From an uncultured Eubacteriales bacterium (GTDB lineage: Bacteria; Bacillota; Clostridia; Christensenellales; UBA1242): 16,070 nt of DNA. The notes beneath the pieces were generated by a model that did no database searches, was not told the DNA's origin, and saw nothing but the letters and a program-made list of their open reading frames with translations. The first letter of the stretch is position 1, and every line of letters begins with the position of its first letter. Below are positions 13,573-16,070 of the stretch, piece by piece. The stretch covers positions 1 to 16,070 of the forward strand of contig CADBPU010000042.1 of NCBI GenBank assembly GCA_902796635.1. The letters run 5' to 3'. The position numbers were made by a program, and so were the translations under genes.

Positions 13573-14028
13573 ATGAGAAAATTTGAAGTTGTTAGAGAAG
13601 ATGCAATAAAAGAAAATGCAATTCCAACAAAGATGCCAAAAAGGGCAACAAAAAGCAGTGCAGGATATGATATCTATTCGCCAATAGAAACAACCATTAT
13701 GCCACATTCTATGAATATGATTTGGACAAATATCAAAGCAAAATTTAATTCTGATGAAGTACTCTTGCTTTGCGTCACAAGTGGAATGGGTAAGCATGGC
13801 ATTATGGTTGCCAACACAATTGGAGTTATTGACGCTGATTATTATGGCAACATTTCAAATGATGGCAATTTGGGTTTTAGACTTTACAATTTTAGTGATG
13901 AACCATATGAGATAAAAGTTGGCGATAAAATAGGGCAAGGCATATTCATGAAATATTTAACTGTTGATGACGAAGAAGAAATTGAAGAAGTGCGAGTTGG
14001 CGGTTTTGGAAGTACTGTAAAAAAATAA
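13573..14028 (+). CDS. dut: dUTP diphosphatase (dUTPase)
   Basis: A 151-residue trimeric-type dUTPase that hydrolyses dUTP to dUMP and pyrophosphate, keeping uracil out of DNA and feeding dTMP synthesis. Motif 1 is SAGYDIYS (29-36); motif 3 is GVIDADYYGN (84-93) with the catalytic Asp87 and Tyr90; motif 4 is GDKIGQGIF (117-125); motif 5 is RVGGFGSTVK (141-150). Motif 2, usually RSSxGxK-like, reads VTSGMGKHG (68-76): the Arg is replaced by Thr and the segment seems one residue shorter, so phosphate binding may differ. The length and the 'QGIFMKYLTVDD' block match the Clostridia type. No ribosome binding site; predicted leaderless with an in-frame TGA 15 bases before the ATG. No clear terminator before tRNA-Gly, so read-through into the tRNA is possible. 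Confidence 0.92.
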   Translation: MRKFEVVREDAIKENAIPTKMPKRATKSSAGYDIYSPIETTIMPHSMNMIWTNIKAKFNSDEVLLLCVTSGMGKHGIMVANTIGVIDADYYGNISNDGNLGFRLYNFSDEPYEIKVGDKIGQGIFMKYLTVDDEEEIEEVRVGGFGSTVKK

Positions 14029-14113
14029 TTTAATAAAATAAATAAAAAAGCGAAAAAAAACAATAAAAAACGGCGAATAATACAAACTTTTGCTTATTTT
14101 ATAAAAAATACAG

Positions 14114-14137
14114 TGTAAATATTGTCAAATATTTACA
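14114..14137. repeat. Inverted repeat just before tRNA-Gly
   Basis: TGTAAATATT and AATATTTACA, 10 bp each, with GTCA between them. It ends 4 bases before the mature 5' end of tRNA-Gly and has no T-run. It could be an operator, or a hairpin in the pre-tRNA leader near the RNase P site. Weak promoter-like hexamers (TTGCTT at 14090, TGTAAA at 14114) overlap it. Confidence 0.45.
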
Positions 14138-14141
14138 ATTT

Positions 14142-14215
14142 GCGGGTGTAGTACATCGGTAGTACATGGGCTTCCCAAGCCCGTGAGGTGGGTTCGACTC
14201 CCATCACTCGCTCCA
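14142..14215 (+). tRNA. tRNA-Gly (anticodon CCC)
   Basis: Acceptor GCGGGTG/CACTCGC with one G-T pair, D stem GTAC/GTAC with loop ATCGGTA, anticodon stem TGGGC/GCCCG closing loop TTCCCAA with anticodon CCC (14174-14176), T stem GTGGG/CCCAT and canonical loop TTCGACT. Discriminator is U (usual for bacterial tRNA-Gly) and CCA is encoded. It reads GGG only, so a separate tRNA-Gly(UCC) is expected elsewhere. The elbow pair G19-C56 is normal here, unlike in the tRNA-Arg at 5821-5897. Confidence 0.96.
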
Positions 14216-14245
14216 AAAAACACCAAATAGTTTTGGTGTTTTTTT
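14216..14245 (+). terminator. Terminator after tRNA-Gly
   Basis: CACCAAA and TTTGGTG with TAGT loop, extended by flanking A and T runs. It starts directly after the tRNA CCA. Confidence 0.88.
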
Positions 14246-14264
14246 AATTTGTCAAACAATGGTA

Positions 14265-14293
14265 TTGCAAATAAAATATGAGTATGTTATAAT
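14265..14293 (+). promoter_or_regulatory. Promoter of 14320-14616
   Basis: TTGCAA (14265-14270), 17 bases, TATAAT (14288-14293) with an extended -10 (TGT). The same TTGCAA -35 occurs at pflX and rnr. Predicted leader about 20 bases. Confidence 0.8.
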
Positions 14294-14319
14294 GTCATTG
14301 AAAAAGGGAGAGAGATGCT

Positions 14320-14616
14320 ATGAAAAATGATGTAAAATGCAGCATAATTTCTATTGATATTGAAGAAAATGATCCAGTAGATGTTAGAGCAGGTGGACCA
14401 TATTATTTAGGATATGATTACGTAGTTAAAGCGTCAGAAGCAGAAGAGATAATGGATTTTATCAAAGACATTTTTAACAAAACAAATAGAAAGTATATCA
14501 GTATCTATATCAGCGATAAAGATTTGTATAAAGATGCTGAAAAAGTTTGGGACAAGGCAAAGATTTATAAAGATTTGACAGGTAAAAGTCTTGAAAATGA
14601 AGAATGTATTTTATAA
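14320..14616 (+). CDS. Small acidic protein of unknown function (98 aa)
   Basis: A 98-residue soluble, acidic protein with no signal peptide or membrane helix. Visible pieces are a strand-like start KCSIISIDIEE, VRAGGPYYLGYDYVV, an acidic helix ASEAEEIMDFIKDIF, a strand RKYISIYISDKD and a helical end DAEKVWDKAKIYKDLTGK; an alpha/beta fold is likely. I do not recognise the family. The start is set by GGGAG about 9 bases before the ATG and a clear promoter lies upstream. It is a single-gene unit between two near-identical terminators (14216-14245 and 14637-14666), next to tRNA-Gly on one side and convergent with enolase on the other. Confidence 0.78.
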   Translation: MKNDVKCSIISIDIEENDPVDVRAGGPYYLGYDYVVKASEAEEIMDFIKDIFNKTNRKYISIYISDKDLYKDAEKVWDKAKIYKDLTGKSLENEECIL

Positions 14617-14636
14617 AACATTTTGTTTTTACATAT

Positions 14637-14666
14637 AAAAAAACACCAATCAATTTTGGTGTTTTT
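14637..14666. terminator. Bidirectional terminator between 14320-14616 and eno
   Basis: AAAAACACCAA and TTGGTGTTTTT, 11 bp with loop TCAATT; A-run and T-run on the two sides serve both convergent genes. Confidence 0.88.
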
Positions 14667-14670
14667 ATTT

Positions 14671-15984
14671 TTATTTCAAATTAAAGAATGCCTTTTTGCC
14701 CAAGTATTTGGCACTTGTGTCGAGTTCTTCTTCAATTCTAAGCAATTGATTGTATTTTGCAACGCGATCTGTTCTTGATGGTGCACCTGTTTTGATTTGA
14801 CCGGCATTGAGTGCAACTGATAGGTCTGCAATTGTGGTGTCTTCTGTTTCTCCACTTCTGTGAGATACAACTGCGGTGTAGCCAGCTCTGTTTGCCATTT
14901 GTATGGCTTCAAGAGTTTCTGTCAACGTTCCAATTTGATTGAGTTTTATTAGTATAGAATTTGTCACACCAAGTTTAATGCCTTTTTTTAGCCGTTCAGT
15001 ATTTGTTACAAAAAGGTCATCGCCAACAAGTTGCATTTTGCCACCTAGTCTTTCTGTCATCTTTTTCCAACCATTCCAATCTTCTTCTGCAAGTCCGTCT
15101 TCAAGAGATATGATTGGGTATTTTTTGCTCATTTTGTCCCAATAGTCAATCATTTCGTCCACAGTAAACTCTTGACCTGTTTTCCAGAACAAGTATTTTC
15201 CTTCATGGCCAATTTTTTTTGCTTCATCATACATTTCTGTTGCAGCAGCATCAATAGCAATGCCAAAATCTTTGCCTGGAACATAACCAGCTTTTTTGAT
15301 TGCTTCAACAATGTTTATTAGTGCTTCTTCATCATTTTTGAGATTTGGTGCAAAACCACCTTCATCTCCAACACTTGTTGCATATCCTTTTTCTTTCAAA
15401 ACAGATTTTAGGTTATGAAATACTTCGGCGCACATTTGAAGTGCTTTTTTGAAGCTCTCTGCTCCTATTGGCATAACCATAAATTCTTGAACATTAACTG
15501 AGTTATCTGCATGCTTTCCACCATTCAATATGTTCATCATAGGGACAGGCAGTGTTGTTGCGTTGCAACCACCAACATAGTTATATAGTGGCAAACCAAG
15601 ATAACCTGCTGCTGCTTTTGCAACTGCAAGAGATACTCCTAGTATTGCATTTGCACCAAGATTTGCTTTGTTTGGTGTGCCATCAAGTTCAATCATTGCC
15701 TTGTCAATTTCAACTTGATTGAGTGCATTCATACCAACAACAACATTTTTGATATATGTGTTTACATTTTTCACTGCATTTTCAACAGATTTTCCCAAAT
15801 ATTTTTTCTTGTCGCCGTCTCTTAATTCTATTGCTTCAAAAGAGCCAGTTGATGCACCGCTAGGAACTGATGCTCTTGCTGTGAATTCATGTTCAACAAC
15901 AACTTCAACTTCCACAGTTGGATTTCCACGGCTATCCAAAATTTGTCTAGCGACAACATCAGTTATTTCAACAAAATTTTTCAT
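14671..15984 (-). CDS. eno: Enolase (phosphopyruvate hydratase)
   Basis: Converts 2-phosphoglycerate to phosphoenolpyruvate in glycolysis and gluconeogenesis; cytoplasmic, and in many bacteria also bound to the RNA degradosome. The 437 residues match the normal length, with both domains intact. Signature blocks are VVARQILDSRGNPTVEVEV at the start, ASVPSGASTGSFEA, the SVGDEGGFAPNL loop, ISLEDGLAEEDW, LVGDDLFVTN, ILIKLNQIGTLTET with the catalytic Lys, and SHRSGETEDTTIADL. No key residue is missing. The start has AAGGAG about 7 bases upstream and the promoter TTGACA-17-TATCAT. Leucine codons are mostly CTT, TTG and CTA. It is transcribed alone within this window and ends at the shared terminator 14637-14666. 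Confidence 0.98.
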   Translation of the reverse strand: MKNFVEITDVVARQILDSRGNPTVEVEVVVEHEFTARASVPSGASTGSFEAIELRDGDKKKYLGKSVENAVKNVNTYIKNVVVGMNALNQVEIDKAMIELDGTPNKANLGANAILGVSLAVAKAAAGYLGLPLYNYVGGCNATTLPVPMMNILNGGKHADNSVNVQEFMVMPIGAESFKKALQMCAEVFHNLKSVLKEKGYATSVGDEGGFAPNLKNDEEALINIVEAIKKAGYVPGKDFGIAIDAAATEMYDEAKKIGHEGKYLFWKTGQEFTVDEMIDYWDKMSKKYPIISLEDGLAEEDWNGWKKMTERLGGKMQLVGDDLFVTNTERLKKGIKLGVTNSILIKLNQIGTLTETLEAIQMANRAGYTAVVSHRSGETEDTTIADLSVALNAGQIKTGAPSRTDRVAKYNQLLRIEEELDTSAKYLGKKAFFNLK

Positions 15985-16002
15985 ATATATCTCCTTGATA
16001 AT

Positions 16003-16031
16003 ATGATATTTTCTTTTTATAATCCTGTCAA
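16003..16031 (-). promoter_or_regulatory. Promoter of eno
   Basis: On the minus strand TTGACA (16026-16031), 17 bases, TATCAT (16003-16008). Standard spacing puts +1 at 15996, the first A of the AAGGAG ribosome binding site, giving a 12-base leader. Confidence 0.82.
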
Positions 16032-16060
16032 ACGATTTTATTTGAAAAATATAAAATATT

Positions 16061-16066
16061 TTGACA
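16061..16066 (+). promoter_or_regulatory. Possible -35 of a plus-strand promoter cut by window edge
   Basis: A perfect TTGACA lies 30 bases to the right of the eno -35 and points out of the window. The -10 would be outside, so this cannot be confirmed. It would serve a gene divergent from eno. Confidence 0.3.
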
Positions 16067-16070
16067 TAAA

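Noticed and set aside
13489..13575. glmS ribozyme upstream of glmS
   Set aside because: Only about 84 bases separate the glmS and dut start codons and the predicted leader is about 20 bases, too short for the ribozyme; no conserved core is visible.

Overview
This window is AT-rich chromosomal DNA from a bacterium. Short intergenic gaps, AGGAG-type ribosome binding sites, U-tailed hairpin terminators and families such as DUF975, DUF378, PflX and a Clostridia-style dUTPase point to an uncultured Clostridia-like member of the Bacillota. That placement is inference; no rRNA or ribosomal protein gene is present to anchor it. I see no CRISPR array, insertion sequence, phage gene or toxin-antitoxin pair.

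Layout. Positions 2-1490 hold two plus-strand membrane proteins with zinc ribbons; the first is cut by the window edge. A DUF378 membrane protein (1648-1869) sits between two terminators. At 1977-3742 an operon pairs a CrtO-like acyltransferase-like membrane protein with a GT4 glycosyltransferase, probably for an envelope glycolipid. On the minus strand follow a DUF975 membrane protein (3823-4458) and a PflX-type radical SAM protein (4549-5418). Positions 5526-7512 carry a small unknown protein, an unusual tRNA-Arg(UCG), a second small unknown protein and a six-helix membrane protein with a long charged region. Minus-strand genes at 7575-9436 encode an anchored surface protein, a membrane-anchored C39-like cysteine peptidase and a YjbR/MmcQ protein. 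The right half is mostly housekeeping: RNase R (9553-11607, plus), GlmS (11650-13488, minus), dUTPase (13573-14028, plus), tRNA-Gly(CCC), a small unknown protein (14320-14616) and enolase (14671-15984, minus).

The most striking theme is promoter architecture. Three genes (pflX, rnr, dut) share the arrangement -35, 16-17 bases, TGA + TATAAT-like -10, exactly six bases, then ATG. They have no Shine-Dalgarno sequence, and the TGA is also an in-frame stop. This predicts transcripts starting at the A of the start codon (leaderless mRNAs). Other genes (eno, the DUF975 gene, the CrtO-like gene) appear to start transcription at or next to their Shine-Dalgarno sequence, giving leaders of about 9-12 bases. 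A second unusual item is the tRNA-Arg, where the near-universal elbow pair G19-C56 is replaced by U19-A56 and the Levitt pair is A15-U48. A Rex-like operator overlaps the predicted start of transcription of the gene at 7575-8282. GlmS stands out by leucine codon use unlike its neighbours.
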